DNA of 64,000 nt from Desulfurococcaceae archaeon (GTDB lineage Archaea; Thermoproteota; Thermoprotei_A; Sulfolobales; Desulfurococcaceae). A program made the translations under genes and the position numbers. Position 1 is the first letter of the stretch. Each line of letters opens with the position of its first letter. The notes beneath the pieces are model-generated. The model did no database searches. It was not told where the DNA came from and saw only the letters and a list, made by a program, of their open reading frames with translations. The DNA lies in the NCBI GenBank assembly GCA_023269765.1, contig JAGDWH010000016.1, positions 1 through 64,000 of the forward strand, written 5' to 3'. Positions 34,332 to 43,696 of the stretch are shown here, in pieces.

Positions 34332-35609
34332 TTAGAGCAGTAACATGTGTTGCAGAATAAGCGCCATGATTGCTAGGACTATTGAGGTCTTCGAAGTTAC
34401 GAATCCTTGATCTCTCGTTACTACTGCTGGTATTGACGCTACTATTGTACCAGCATAGCCGTATGAAGCTATCACGTGCTTACTTAACTGCGGTATTACT
34501 GGTGTTTGATACATCATGTAGTAGCTTATGGCGGCTATGAGCATAACTAGGGCAGAGTATACCAGGAAGTAGCGGGCTCTTTCTCTAACTTGCTTTCTAA
34601 TTGCACGGACTTCATCAACGTACGACACTATGTGCGCAACGTAAGAATTGCCGATCGAACTACAATTCAGAGTTGAAAGGGCGGATGTAAAAATCCTCTC
34701 AGCAAGGCCTTTAATGGCGGCTTTAAGCACGCCCTCGGGCACAGCGCCTTGTAGCAAGCTAAACCACACAAGCCTATACTCAACAAGATTCGTTGACTCT
34801 AGAGAACCTATGAAAGCACTGCTGTAAGAGTCTCCCATTAGAACCCGCGAGTAAGTCTCGTAGAGTATTCTAGTTGACTCCTCCTCTAAGAGCCTTGCAA
34901 GCCTATAAGCCTTAGACGCGTGTATGTGGAAGATTACTAGCATCGCAATTGAAACAATTGAAGCGTAGTAGTTAATTATTGAGAAGAGGCTTGCGACAAA
35001 GAACAAGGCGTCAAGAAGAATCGTGGTCGTAGAAATGGCGTAGTAAAGCTTTTTCACTATTTCGAGAGAGAAGAAGTAACCCACGAAGCCTATAAAGTAT
35101 ATGAGTAAGCCCCCTACAACTTGCGTATACGCCCCTATTGGTAAAGCGGCGATGAAAAGTACACCAAAAACAGCCACGAGCAGTGCTTCGTAAAGCGTCT
35201 CCAGCAATCTCAAGGTTTCGTTTATCTTAGTCTTGTACTTTGCGAGTTCTTGCTTTAAGGCAGACTCAACATAAATTCTCGTATCACCGCTAGTAACAAG
35301 GACGCTACTGTAACCTCTCAAAAATGAGGAGAGATCAGAATATTTAACGAATTCTGCGAGTTTTCTAAGAGCTATGTGCGGATCCCCTAGGGATCGTTCA
35401 AGGACTAGGTAGCTGCTTGCTAGAACGCTGTAGCATTCTCCGAGATGTAATTCCCTGTTGTCAAGGCTTTCAAATAGGTTGTATATTTTTAAGCCACTTG
35501 CCTCAAAACCAGCCAAGTATACGAGGAAATCGAGGTAGTGGTTCTCGAGGCATTTATCGGATTTCCTGCTGCTACTGAATATAAATTGGAGTGGCTTTAG
35601 CGCCCTCAA
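34332..35609 (-). CDS. Type IV pilus/archaellum-type platform membrane protein (TadC/ArlJ-like)
   Basis: This 425-residue protein would be the inner-membrane platform of a type IV pilus-like machine. It has a soluble N-terminal helical region (to about 150), a cluster of helices around 150-245, a second soluble region and C-terminal helices, the repeat layout of TadC/GspF/ArlJ proteins. Its start lies within the end of the ATPase gene (38-base overlap), tying the two together. The pilus type (adhesion, UV-induced or other) cannot be told. Confidence 0.75.
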   Translation of the reverse strand: MRALKPLQFIFSSSRKSDKCLENHYLDFLVYLAGFEASGLKIYNLFESLDNRELHLGECYSVLASSYLVLERSLGDPHIALRKLAEFVKYSDLSSFLRGYSSVLVTSGDTRIYVESALKQELAKYKTKINETLRLLETLYEALLVAVFGVLFIAALPIGAYTQVVGGLLIYFIGFVGYFFSLEIVKKLYYAISTTTILLDALFFVASLFSIINYYASIVSIAMLVIFHIHASKAYRLARLLEEESTRILYETYSRVLMGDSYSSAFIGSLESTNLVEYRLVWFSLLQGAVPEGVLKAAIKGLAERIFTSALSTLNCSSIGNSYVAHIVSYVDEVRAIRKQVRERARYFLVYSALVMLIAAISYYMMYQTPVIPQLSKHVIASYGYAGTIVASIPAVVTRDQGFVTSKTSIVLAIMALILQHMLLL

Positions 35610-37098
35610 TCTCGACGTCCCTTGATTGCGTGTAGAACTTGGATATAGCTCTGGAAACCCCCTCGGCTGAGAAGACCCCGCGAGACACGAGCTTCTCTAG
35701 AAATAGAGTCCTCTCGAGAAGCTCCTTATAGAGGTCTTCGGCTTCGAAGAGCCGCCTGAGCTTTACAGAAGCATTAACCACGTTCTCGGGTGTGCAGGGC
35801 TTTTCAGCGCTACTGACATCTACTAAAGACACGTCTTCGTCGACTTCACTAATGCGGGTTACCTTCCTAGACTTTCCACGCAATTCTATGAGCACTATAC
35901 TCCAGATATTGTTGAGCAAGTTTCTAGGAATAGATATTGGCGTTGACATAAGCCTCTCGAGAACGGATTGCGGGCTGTCTGCGTGTATAGTGTTGAGAAC
36001 TCCGTGACCTAGCCTCGAAGCCTGCACCAAGAGCCTTGCTTCGGCGCCTCGCACTTCGCCGATTACTATGTAGTCAGGCCTCCGTCTGAGCGCGAACTTC
36101 AAGAGGGCAAAAGCATCTATTTGAGGCGCACTCGAGAACGACTCTGACTTCTCTACTAGGGGGTCCCACAATTCGCTGGAGCTAGCAACTTCGGGAGAGT
36201 CTTCGATTGTGACTACTTTCTTATTTGGTGGTATTAAGGAGAGCAGGGACTGCAAGAGCGTGGTCTTTCCAGCACCCACGTGTCCCGCAATGACTATCCA
36301 GCCCCTGAGCTCAAGTACGAGCCATAAGTAGGCAGCAGCAATAGAAGATATGACGTTCTCGTTAATTAGCTTTGTAATAGTCCACTGAACTCCGCGCTTC
36401 TTTCTAATAACTAGACTGCTGCCAGCTGGAGAAACAGAGTTGCCATATACGAGGCTGACTCTTACATCGCCTCCAAGCGAGCCTTCGGCAATCGGCTGAG
36501 CCAGGGACACATGTTTGCCTATACGCCTAGACACAGACATCACGAGCCGATCAACGAGCTCGGGATGAACTCTAATATTAGTCCTTAGCCAGCCAAGCCA
36601 TGCAAACCCGCTGTGCAAGACGTAGGCTCTGCCAGACAGCTTACTCAGGTGAACATCTTCTACATTAGGGTCTAAGATCAGTGAAGTTAGTGGACCAAAT
36701 CCGCTGACTACCTTGAAATAGAAATACGTGGCAGGATCTATGGACTTTAGTTTTAGAGCGTCTCTAATGCTCAGTAGTGGGGTTCGATTCACAATGCTAG
36801 TTGAGATCTCCTCTACGACATGTTCTAGGAGCTTGTCTGTTAACTTAGGTTCTTTAATCACGTAGTAGAATTCGTCGTTGAGAACGCCTATGGAGACGTC
36901 AACTAAGTCCAGGACTCTATACCTCGCGAGTACCTCGTTGAGTGACAAGTCCTCGACATCGTGCTTTTTCAGCAAATCATTAACTAGCGCGTTAACGACC
37001 TCTCTTGTAAGGGTTACGTAATGCTTAGACCTGGGGTTTGATTCGCGTGTAAGCAAGGAGGCGTTCTTAAAAAAAGTTTTGATAGATTTGAACAGCAT
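35572..37098 (-). CDS. Type II/IV secretion (pilus assembly) ATPase, TadA/ArlI family
   Basis: This is the motor ATPase of a type IV pilus-like system, 508 residues. N-terminal recognition domain is followed by the RecA-like core: Walker A GHVGAGKTT, Asp box VVTIEDSPE, Walker B DYIVIGEVRGAEAR and His box LGHGVLNTIHADSP. A C-terminal region of about 130 residues beyond the core is longer than in archaellum ATPases. It lies 18 bases after the pilin gene, so pilin, ATPase and platform form one operon. A prepilin peptidase gene is not in the window. Confidence 0.9.
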   Translation of the reverse strand: MLFKSIKTFFKNASLLTRESNPRSKHYVTLTREVVNALVNDLLKKHDVEDLSLNEVLARYRVLDLVDVSIGVLNDEFYYVIKEPKLTDKLLEHVVEEISTSIVNRTPLLSIRDALKLKSIDPATYFYFKVVSGFGPLTSLILDPNVEDVHLSKLSGRAYVLHSGFAWLGWLRTNIRVHPELVDRLVMSVSRRIGKHVSLAQPIAEGSLGGDVRVSLVYGNSVSPAGSSLVIRKKRGVQWTITKLINENVISSIAAAYLWLVLELRGWIVIAGHVGAGKTTLLQSLLSLIPPNKKVVTIEDSPEVASSSELWDPLVEKSESFSSAPQIDAFALLKFALRRRPDYIVIGEVRGAEARLLVQASRLGHGVLNTIHADSPQSVLERLMSTPISIPRNLLNNIWSIVLIELRGKSRKVTRISEVDEDVSLVDVSSAEKPCTPENVVNASVKLRRLFEAEDLYKELLERTLFLEKLVSRGVFSAEGVSRAISKFYTQSRDVEIEGAKATPIYIQ

Positions 37099-37116
37099 CT
37101 CCCACTAGCCTCTACG

Positions 37117-37515
37117 TTAGCTGATTACCCTAACAGGGTAAGGCTCCGTAGCCCTGTCCTCATCATACTTCACTATGACGTACTTCGGCGTGCTGGTCTC
37201 GTTGACTACTACTACTATTGTGACTTCGCTACCTGGATTCACGGAGCGACTTTGACTAAGACTAATTTCGCTGCTAGTACCGTTCATCAATATGATTGTG
37301 AAACCGGATATGTTGGTAGCGCTCATTCCAACGTTTTTGATGGTAACGTATAGCTGTTGTGAGGCCGATATGTAGTAAGCGTTTGTTATTGCTATTTCGC
37401 TCGAGCTAGTGACGTTGCTTAAGTACCTTGAGACGTACACGTAGAGTAGAACTCCCCCGGCTATTGTTATTGACAGTAGTATGGCTGTCGCAACTATGCC
37501 CGAAACGCCCTTCAT
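37117..37515 (-). CDS. Archaeal type IV pilin
   Basis: This 132-residue prepilin starts at MKGVSGIVA. A class III signal peptide (MKGVSG) precedes a 20-residue hydrophobic helix (IVATAILLSITIAGGVLLYV), the core of the pilus fibre; a PibD-type peptidase would cut after the glycine. The remainder is a beta-rich, Ser/Thr-rich headgroup suitable for glycosylation (NVT, NIS, NGT, NET sequons). A longer frame adds 19 residues upstream, but these are not signal-like. It heads the operon with the ATPase and platform genes. Confidence 0.85.
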   Translation of the reverse strand: MKGVSGIVATAILLSITIAGGVLLYVYVSRYLSNVTSSSEIAITNAYYISASQQLYVTIKNVGMSATNISGFTIILMNGTSSEISLSQSRSVNPGSEVTIVVVVNETSTPKYVIVKYDEDRATEPYPVRVIS

Positions 37516-37667
37516 GTGTGGCCCCCAAGTAGGTAGTGCGCCTTTTTGAATTGCCCGGCTAGTGGAATACATATAAGTGCTACTAGGTGGAGTTAGCCGA
37601 TAGTATTCTCCTTACTGCTTAAAACCACGTGATTTAGGAATATGTATTCTGGTCTCGGTGCTTATCC

Positions 37668-39257
37668 ATGAGCGGTGTTAGTGAAACCTACAAGGAGATA
37701 AGCCCTGCAGAGTTCTTCTACAAGTACAGAGAAATAGCTGGGTTTTCAAACCCTGTCAGGGCCGTTTATCAGACAGTGAGAGAACTCGTAGAAAACGCTC
37801 TCGACGCTACAGATGCCTACGGAATATTACCGAACATTAAAATATCTATACTAAAAGCAGACGAAGTACACGACTTCTACAAGATAACTGTAGAGGACAA
37901 CGGCATAGGAATACCACCCAACATCGTTCCAAGCGCTTTTGGAAAAGTGCTTTTCAGTAGCAAGTATGTCATGAGACAAACGAGGGGAATGTATGGATTA
38001 GGCGTTAAAATGGTAGTTCTCTACGCCCAAATGACTACCGGAAGACCTGTAGAAGTTACTACGAGTAGAAAAGGGCTCAAAAGAATTTACCACTTCAAAA
38101 TACGAATAGATGTTGCTAAAAACGAGCCCATAGTAGTCGAGGCGGGCAGCTGGAAGAAGAGTAGAGAATGGCACGGAACAATAGTCTCAGTGACTATAGA
38201 AGGCGACTGGAACCGCGCAAAGCAAAGAGTTTTGGATTATATCCAGAGAACGTCTATAGCGCTTCCATATGCAGATATAGTGTTGACGACGCCGGAAGGA
38301 GAGATCTACTATTATCAAAGAGTCATTTCAGACCTGCCAAAACCACCGGTGGAGACCAAGCCGCACCCACTTGGAATAGACTTAGAGCTTCTCTCAAATA
38401 TACTGAAAATGCACTCAACTGTTATTGAGGCTTTATTAAACGGACTTCAAAGCATGGGTGAAGTAACGGCAACGCGCATACTCAAAGAAGCCGGCATAGA
38501 CCCGTCAGCAAGACCGGACTCCCTCAGCCAGGATGACCTATTGAGGCTCCTCGATAAGATAAGGTCCTATGACAACTACCGACCCCCCTCGCCTAAGGCC
38601 CTCTCGCCACTAGGAGAGGAAGTGATAAAAGCTGGTCTAAAGAAGGCCTTCAAGCCTGAGTTTGTAGAGGCCGTGACGAGAAAACCCAGTTCATACAGCG
38701 GACACCCATTCATAGTTGAAGTGGGAATAGCTTATGGTGGCGGAACGCCATTGAGCGAAGACAAGCCCATCGTACTCAGGTATGCAAACAAAATACCACT
38801 GCTTTACGATGAAGGATCGGACGTGATAACTCAAGTGGTTAGGGAGGAGGTGAACTGGGAGAACTACCTAGTAACGTTTCCAGCACCCCTCGTCCTAATG
38901 GTTCACGTGTGCAGTACTAAAGTGCCATTTAAAGGCGTTGGCAAGGAGAGCATAGCCGACGTTCCAGAACTACACAAGGAAATTAAGGCGGGAGTGATGG
39001 AGGTTGCTAGGGCTCTCAAGCTATACTTAGCAAAGAAAGCTAAAGAAGAAGAAGCTTTAAAGAAGGCGGAGGCTATAGCAAAGTACATACCAGAGGTCGC
39101 GAGAAGCCTTGCTGTGATAATAAGCAGTAGCGATCATGAGCGCGAGGGGCTTCGCGCAGAAATTCTCAACAAGCTACTATACACCGTATCTAAGAAAACA
39201 GGAGTACAGCTAGACGTTATTAAGAAAATAGCCGATTCTGTTGAAGCAGAGACCTAA
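37668..39257 (+). CDS. top6B: DNA topoisomerase VI subunit B
   Basis: This is the ATPase subunit of the type IIB topoisomerase that relaxes and decatenates DNA. GHKL fold motifs are ELVENALDATDAYG (N-box), VEDNGIGIPP (G1) and RGMYGLGVKM (G2). The H2TH domain and the transducer follow, with a conserved Lys switch region. Length of 529 residues is normal. GGTG precedes the ATG. Subunit A follows 10 bases later in the same operon. Confidence 0.95.
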   Translation: MSGVSETYKEISPAEFFYKYREIAGFSNPVRAVYQTVRELVENALDATDAYGILPNIKISILKADEVHDFYKITVEDNGIGIPPNIVPSAFGKVLFSSKYVMRQTRGMYGLGVKMVVLYAQMTTGRPVEVTTSRKGLKRIYHFKIRIDVAKNEPIVVEAGSWKKSREWHGTIVSVTIEGDWNRAKQRVLDYIQRTSIALPYADIVLTTPEGEIYYYQRVISDLPKPPVETKPHPLGIDLELLSNILKMHSTVIEALLNGLQSMGEVTATRILKEAGIDPSARPDSLSQDDLLRLLDKIRSYDNYRPPSPKALSPLGEEVIKAGLKKAFKPEFVEAVTRKPSSYSGHPFIVEVGIAYGGGTPLSEDKPIVLRYANKIPLLYDEGSDVITQVVREEVNWENYLVTFPAPLVLMVHVCSTKVPFKGVGKESIADVPELHKEIKAGVMEVARALKLYLAKKAKEEEALKKAEAIAKYIPEVARSLAVIISSSDHEREGLRAEILNKLLYTVSKKTGVQLDVIKKIADSVEAET

Positions 39258-39267
39258 AGGCGATTAA

Positions 39268-40575
39268 ATGACCTCGTCAAAAATAGACCTAGAGGCTAGG
39301 AGCAAAGCTAAAGAATTAATTAGAAAATCGTTTGAAGCATTAGTGAATAGCATTGTTAGTAAGGAGAGGCCCCTCCTCGTTATTCCAAAGCGCACATTAT
39401 CGAACACTATTTACGATTATAAGCACAAGCTCCTGCTCCTTGGACCCGACGTTCAGAAGAGAACCTTACTGAACATTAACGAGGCAAAAAAATTTACGCA
39501 GACATTGCTGATGGCTTCAATTATATACGAGTCTCTGGTTAACAACGAGTACCCAACTATTCGTGACTTATACTACCGCGGAAAGCACACAATATCGTAC
39601 AGAACACTCGATGGTAAGAGAGTAAGCGAGAATACGTGGGATGAGCAGAGAGAATCGGATGGCGTAATAAGGGATCTCGAAGTCTATCTAGGGGTTCTCA
39701 GAGAAGAGCTCCTCATACTTAGCAAAGAAAAAGGCAAGGTCGTGGGTAACTTAGTTATTCGTAGCGGCGACGACGTCATAGACCTTAGTAGAATGGGACA
39801 TGGTGCTTATGCGATAGAGCCGACGCCAGACTTGATAGAGTTTATTGATGTTGACGCCGAGTACGTGCTAGTTGTCGAAAAAGACGCAGTCTTTCAACAG
39901 CTCCACCGATACGGGTTCTGGAAAAAGTATAAAGCAATACTAGTAACAAGTGCTGGGCAGCCTGATAGGGCTACAAGGAGATTTGTTAGAAGATTAAGCG
40001 ACGAGTACAAGTTGCCAGTTTACGTACTAACAGACTCGGATCCTTACGGCTTTTACATTTACAGCGTGTTCAAAGTTGGGAGCATAACGCTTTCATATGA
40101 GAGTGAGCGGCTTGCCACACCCAGAGCCAAGTTCATCGGCGTTTCAATGACAGACGTGTTTGGAGACGAGGTCTTTAAGAAAATAGTTTCAGAGTCTTCA
40201 GCAAGAAAAGCGCTTGAAGAAGTAGCACCAGGCATTACTGAGCTAGCCCCGAAGAAGCCATACCTCTCCAGTTCTGAGAGAAAGAACTTCGTAATAAAAG
40301 CTAAAGCGAGAGATTTGGAGAGAGCGGTTGAGCTGGTGGGCTATAGAGTCGCGGAAGTTTGCACAGAAGACTCTGATGCCAAGTCCAAAATTAAAAGGAA
40401 AGCAGGTACTACAGGCTATCCGTGGCTACTAACGCCCGAGTGGGTTAGAGAGCTCTGCATATTCTTCAACACTCTCAGTAAAGTCGAGATTGAGGCCATG
40501 GCTGGTAAGGGGTTGAGGTTTCTAGCAGACGAGTACATACCAGCGAAAATAAGTACTGGAGACTACATAGAGTGA
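39268..40575 (+). CDS. top6A: DNA topoisomerase VI subunit A (Spo11-like)
   Basis: This is the DNA-cleaving subunit. The catalytic tyrosine is expected at Tyr103 in TIRDLYYRGKH. The Toprim domain has Glu in VVEKDAVF and the metal motif LTDSDPYG. At 435 residues it is about 45 longer than typical subunit A; extra sequence is spread over the N-terminus and the region after the CAP domain. A guide RNA candidate lies on the opposite strand just after its stop. Confidence 0.95.
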   Translation: MTSSKIDLEARSKAKELIRKSFEALVNSIVSKERPLLVIPKRTLSNTIYDYKHKLLLLGPDVQKRTLLNINEAKKFTQTLLMASIIYESLVNNEYPTIRDLYYRGKHTISYRTLDGKRVSENTWDEQRESDGVIRDLEVYLGVLREELLILSKEKGKVVGNLVIRSGDDVIDLSRMGHGAYAIEPTPDLIEFIDVDAEYVLVVEKDAVFQQLHRYGFWKKYKAILVTSAGQPDRATRRFVRRLSDEYKLPVYVLTDSDPYGFYIYSVFKVGSITLSYESERLATPRAKFIGVSMTDVFGDEVFKKIVSESSARKALEEVAPGITELAPKKPYLSSSERKNFVIKAKARDLERAVELVGYRVAEVCTEDSDAKSKIKRKAGTTGYPWLLTPEWVRELCIFFNTLSKVEIEAMAGKGLRFLADEYIPAKISTGDYIE

Positions 40576-40591
40576 CAGACTACACACAAGT

Positions 40592-40652
40592 AGTGTCAGC
40601 TGAGACAGGTCTCTTCACAAATACTCCGGTTTAGGGGCTCATCATCCACGTG
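40592..40652 (-). ncRNA. Box C/D guide sRNA candidate (23S rRNA target)
   Basis: On the minus strand: C box ATGATGA (40639-40645), 10-base spacer, D' CGGA (40625-40628), 6 bases, C' GTGAAGA (40612-40618), 12-base spacer GACCTGTCTCAG, and D CTGA (40596-40599). GTG before C and CAC after D can pair as the terminal stem. The D spacer is complementary to UGAGACAGGUC, which I recall as conserved in domain V of 23S rRNA (GUGAGACAGGU). The D+5 rule points to the second G of UGAGAC. ATATAT at 40671-40676 lies about 26 bases upstream of the C box and fits a TATA box. Confidence 0.72.
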
Positions 40653-40849
40653 TTACATACTGTAAACGCCATATATCTTCTTGACCTCTTCACGAACACA
40701 TTCTGTCGCTGCATGTCTCGAGCTTCAAGGGGTCTCCTATCCTAACCACCAAAAAAGTTTCGTCGCGCTCTTAAGCCTTCAGTAAGCTTAAACAGTGCTA
40801 CAGTCACCAAAGTAGCCGCAGAAATCGGGTGAGACCAAAATGTGTGTCG

Positions 40850-41017
40850 CTAATCCGGTGGCAACTCTTCTCTATACTCTAGTATCTCGTGAAACGTGTT
40901 TTTTCTGCAATGGGGACAGTAATGGTAGAGTTGCTTGTACTCACGGCTCAGTGGAAAGCTTACAAGCAGGTTCCACGTATTTTTGCATTCTCTGCACTTG
41001 AGCACCCAATAACCCAT
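40850..41017 (-). CDS. Small zinc-ribbon protein (55 aa)
   Basis: This frame starts two bases after the ASCH-gene stop and encodes 55 residues. Two metal-binding knuckles, LKCRECKNTW and YCPHCRKNTFH, are 26 residues apart (C8, C11, C34, C37), a compact zinc ribbon. Similar one-domain ribbons occur in archaeal ribosomal and transcription proteins. Tight coupling to the ASCH gene suggests a joint RNA-related role. Downstream (40653-40849) nothing else is recognised apart from a T-rich run on the minus strand. Confidence 0.75.
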   Translation of the reverse strand: MGYWVLKCRECKNTWNLLVSFPLSREYKQLYHYCPHCRKNTFHEILEYREELPPD

Positions 41018-41019
41018 AC

Positions 41020-41631
41020 CTACCCTCTCTGGCTTGATACCCTTTTCTCTGCACTTGGTTTAAAGCCTATGAGACCTTTTTCTGCAAGCATTTTAAGCGC
41101 CTTTCTCAGAATTCTCCTTACTATGCGCCTTTTGTTAAGGTCTTTAAAGACGTTTACTGCAGTTTTCCTAATGCTGTTAGTTCTTGTTAAATCCATCAAT
41201 ACGTCGATTTCAAACTCGCTGAGGTCTCTAGAAAGATACCTTAGTGCTAGTCTAGCCGCGTCGGCTGGCTCTAGTCCGAAATAGGGGTCTTCGTGTTTTA
41301 ACTCGTCAAGCCTCTGCACAACCTCAAACTCTATTATCGTTACGTAGTCATCGTATTTGAGGTCCCCGTACGCCCTCTTGAGATCTCTTAAAAGCTCGTC
41401 CACGCTCTCGTAGCCTTCAAGGCGCGCTTCATAATCGCCTAGTTCAGACACCTTCTTATAGTAAACCCTGGTTACTTTGATTTTGGCGATTGGACGCCCG
41501 CCAGCGTGTACTATTACTTCAGCGTACTTGGGCTTGACTATGCCTTTTCTAATAGTTGCTTTCTTTTCTCCCTTTAAGAGCTTCTCAGCATAAATACCCT
41601 TAAGCATTAAGTGCCTTCCGAGGAACTTCAC
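41020..41631 (-). CDS. ASCH-domain protein with C-terminal helical extension
   Basis: This 203-residue protein has an N-terminal ASCH domain (residues 1-110), a PUA-like beta barrel that binds RNA or nucleotides; the conserved KGEKKATIRKG loop lines the pocket. The C-terminal 90 residues are helical and basic (RTNSIRKTAVNVFKDLNKRR), resembling a winged helix. RNA-binding regulator or RNA-modification factor is likely. It is cotranscribed with the zinc-ribbon microprotein and lies 61 bases downstream of thrS. Confidence 0.75.
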   Translation of the reverse strand: MKFLGRHLMLKGIYAEKLLKGEKKATIRKGIVKPKYAEVIVHAGGRPIAKIKVTRVYYKKVSELGDYEARLEGYESVDELLRDLKRAYGDLKYDDYVTIIEFEVVQRLDELKHEDPYFGLEPADAARLALRYLSRDLSEFEIDVLMDLTRTNSIRKTAVNVFKDLNKRRIVRRILRKALKMLAEKGLIGFKPSAEKRVSSQRG

Positions 41632-41692
41632 CTTACGCGTCCTCGGCGCTTTTAATTAACTTCGCTTAGTGAAAAAGTGTAAGACATGTCGC

Positions 41693-43516
41693 TTAGAACG
41701 CTGGTCGTGCACTCAAGCGCACTGGCACAGTCTGCTCTACTTGTGGGAATTCTCCAATATCTCGCTTTACTAGCTCTACCAGTTCTTCGAGCTTCATAAC
41801 TCTCTGATCATTAGTGTACCTGATCTTGACATTGAGAGTCCCCGTCTCAACTTCTCTCTTTCCTACAACAACTATGTATGGAATCCAGTTTACTCCTGCG
41901 TCTCTAATCTTTCTACCAAGTGTTAAATCGCGATCATCAAGCTCTACACGGATTCCACTTGCGAGTAGAGTCTTTGCGATATCTTCTGCGTACTTTAAGA
42001 ATTCGTTTGATACTGGTATGACCCTAACTTGTATGGGTGCTAACCACGTGGGCACATAGGGGGTTTTTCCATCTTTTTCCATTAAAGCTGCGCTATCGAA
42101 AACCATATACAAGTACCTCTCAACACTGCCTATTATTGCCGTGTGGATTATAATTGGATGCTTCTTCTCTCCATGTTCATCAACATAGGTTATTCCAAAT
42201 CTCCTTCCATTTCCAACATCTATTTGAAAAGTAGCGATTTCACGTGGCCTCTTCAGGTTATCTATGATGTGGTACTCTACGTTTATAACCCAGTAGTATA
42301 TTCCAGGCGGGAGAACGGATAACAGCACGGGCGCGCCCTCAGCTTTGACGAACTCTACTAGCTTATCTCTATGATTTACTAGGAAGTCCTCAGTCACGTT
42401 ATAGAGAGCCACGTACCTCCTACTAAGCTTGGCGGCTTCTTCGTGTATTTTCTTCTGAACAAGCTTAGAGATTTCAACAGCCTCTTCTAAATCCCTGGTT
42501 AGTATGTGGAGATCTGGCATGTAGAACTTTCTCAGCCTGAAGCAGAGCGATACTTCGCCGCGTTGTTCAAGCCTATAGCTATCGGCTACTTCAAATACTC
42601 CGAATGGCAAGTCCTTGTAGCTTATAACCCAGTCTTTTAGCATTGCAAATTGCTGGTGACACGCCGCATATCTGAGCACGTATCTCTCATTATCGACTTC
42701 TACTTCATACAGTCTGTCTCCGAAGAGAGCAGCATGTTCGTAGACAGGACGCTCCTTTAAGTTAAACATGTTGGTACCCACAACCTTATAAACCGGTATT
42801 CCTAAGCTCCGAGCAACTTGCCATGAGTACTTCATAACGGCTTCCATCATTGCTGCAGCGTATGGCCCGTATCTCATGTGGCCATGATCGCTCATAGGCT
42901 CCCATTCAAAACCGAACTTCTTGCAGTAATCATTTACTCTGTTCTCTCCTCCCGTGAACTCTACCCCATACACTTCCTTATCTACCAGTATTTTAAGCTC
43001 AGGGTAGCTCGAATAGTCGAACTCTCCTGGATTGTACAGTGAGCCATCTGGAGTCATTATGTAGTACTTCTTCTCGATGCGGGGTTTTTGAACGGCAGTT
43101 CTCTTAGTTATAGTTCTCGACAGCTCGCTCAATGGGTGTCCATAACAATATAGCTTAAATGCCTTGTACCAGCCAAACGGCGCTTTATGCACTGGAATGT
43201 TAACAAGCTTCGCTACCTCGGCATGAAGGGCCTTCAAGAGCTCTCGCGCTCTACTGGGTGGAGCTAGGTCTTGAGAAAGGTGAGCGTAAGGATAGATGAG
43301 TACTTCAGAAGGCCTAACTTGAGCTACGACTTCACTAATGCTTTTTGCAGCATCCACAATCGCGTCTTCGTCATCACCGTTCTCGACAGTAGTAAATACC
43401 ACCAGTACGTTTTCAAAGACTCTCTTTAAATCACTCAGCAACTCTTCGGGCTCTTTAATAGCAGGCTCCGTTACTTCGTACGAGAACTCCCGCGCATGTA
43501 TTAACAGTAGCCGCAC
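41693..43516 (-). CDS. thrS: Threonyl-tRNA synthetase, archaeal type with editing domain
   Basis: ThrRS charges tRNA-Thr and removes mischarged serine. Residues 1 to about 145 are the archaeal DTD-like editing domain (MRLLLIHAREFSYEV), then the class II core and anticodon-binding domain. Zinc ligands are visible as Cys in RYAACHQQ, His in MPDLHIL and His in IIHTAIIGSVERY. Motif 2 is in the segment YRLEQRGEV. Some crenarchaea split editing and catalysis into two genes; this is a full-length 607-residue version. It starts at GTG after GAGGGGTG. GGTGCGCACC just before it is a palindrome. Confidence 0.93.
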   Translation of the reverse strand: MRLLLIHAREFSYEVTEPAIKEPEELLSDLKRVFENVLVVFTTVENGDDEDAIVDAAKSISEVVAQVRPSEVLIYPYAHLSQDLAPPSRARELLKALHAEVAKLVNIPVHKAPFGWYKAFKLYCYGHPLSELSRTITKRTAVQKPRIEKKYYIMTPDGSLYNPGEFDYSSYPELKILVDKEVYGVEFTGGENRVNDYCKKFGFEWEPMSDHGHMRYGPYAAAMMEAVMKYSWQVARSLGIPVYKVVGTNMFNLKERPVYEHAALFGDRLYEVEVDNERYVLRYAACHQQFAMLKDWVISYKDLPFGVFEVADSYRLEQRGEVSLCFRLRKFYMPDLHILTRDLEEAVEISKLVQKKIHEEAAKLSRRYVALYNVTEDFLVNHRDKLVEFVKAEGAPVLLSVLPPGIYYWVINVEYHIIDNLKRPREIATFQIDVGNGRRFGITYVDEHGEKKHPIIIHTAIIGSVERYLYMVFDSAALMEKDGKTPYVPTWLAPIQVRVIPVSNEFLKYAEDIAKTLLASGIRVELDDRDLTLGRKIRDAGVNWIPYIVVVGKREVETGTLNVKIRYTNDQRVMKLEELVELVKRDIGEFPQVEQTVPVRLSARPAF

Positions 43517-43661
43517 GAGGTGCGCACCCCTCGCATCAACTTAGACATGTAAGGGAGCTAATAACCGAACTATGCTGCGGAGCCACCGATACGTTAAGCA
43601 ATGCAAGATATTGATTCAAGATACTAGAGGTTATGGGAATTTGAGTCCCTGTATATTAAAC

Positions 43662-43671
43662 GCTTTATAAA
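43662..43671 (+). promoter_or_regulatory. TATA box of radA
   Basis: GCTTTATAAA-like element (CTTTATAAAC context) predicts a start site near 43690, leaving a leader of under 10 bases before the TTG start, with GGGGAAAG just upstream of it. Confidence 0.5.
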
Positions 43672-43696
43672 CAGATTAGCAAAATAGGGGAAAGCC

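Noticed and set aside
43520..43529. GGTGCGCACC palindrome before thrS as an operator.
   Set aside because: It overlaps the ribosome-binding region next to the GTG start; GC-rich symmetry there may be incidental and there is no second copy.
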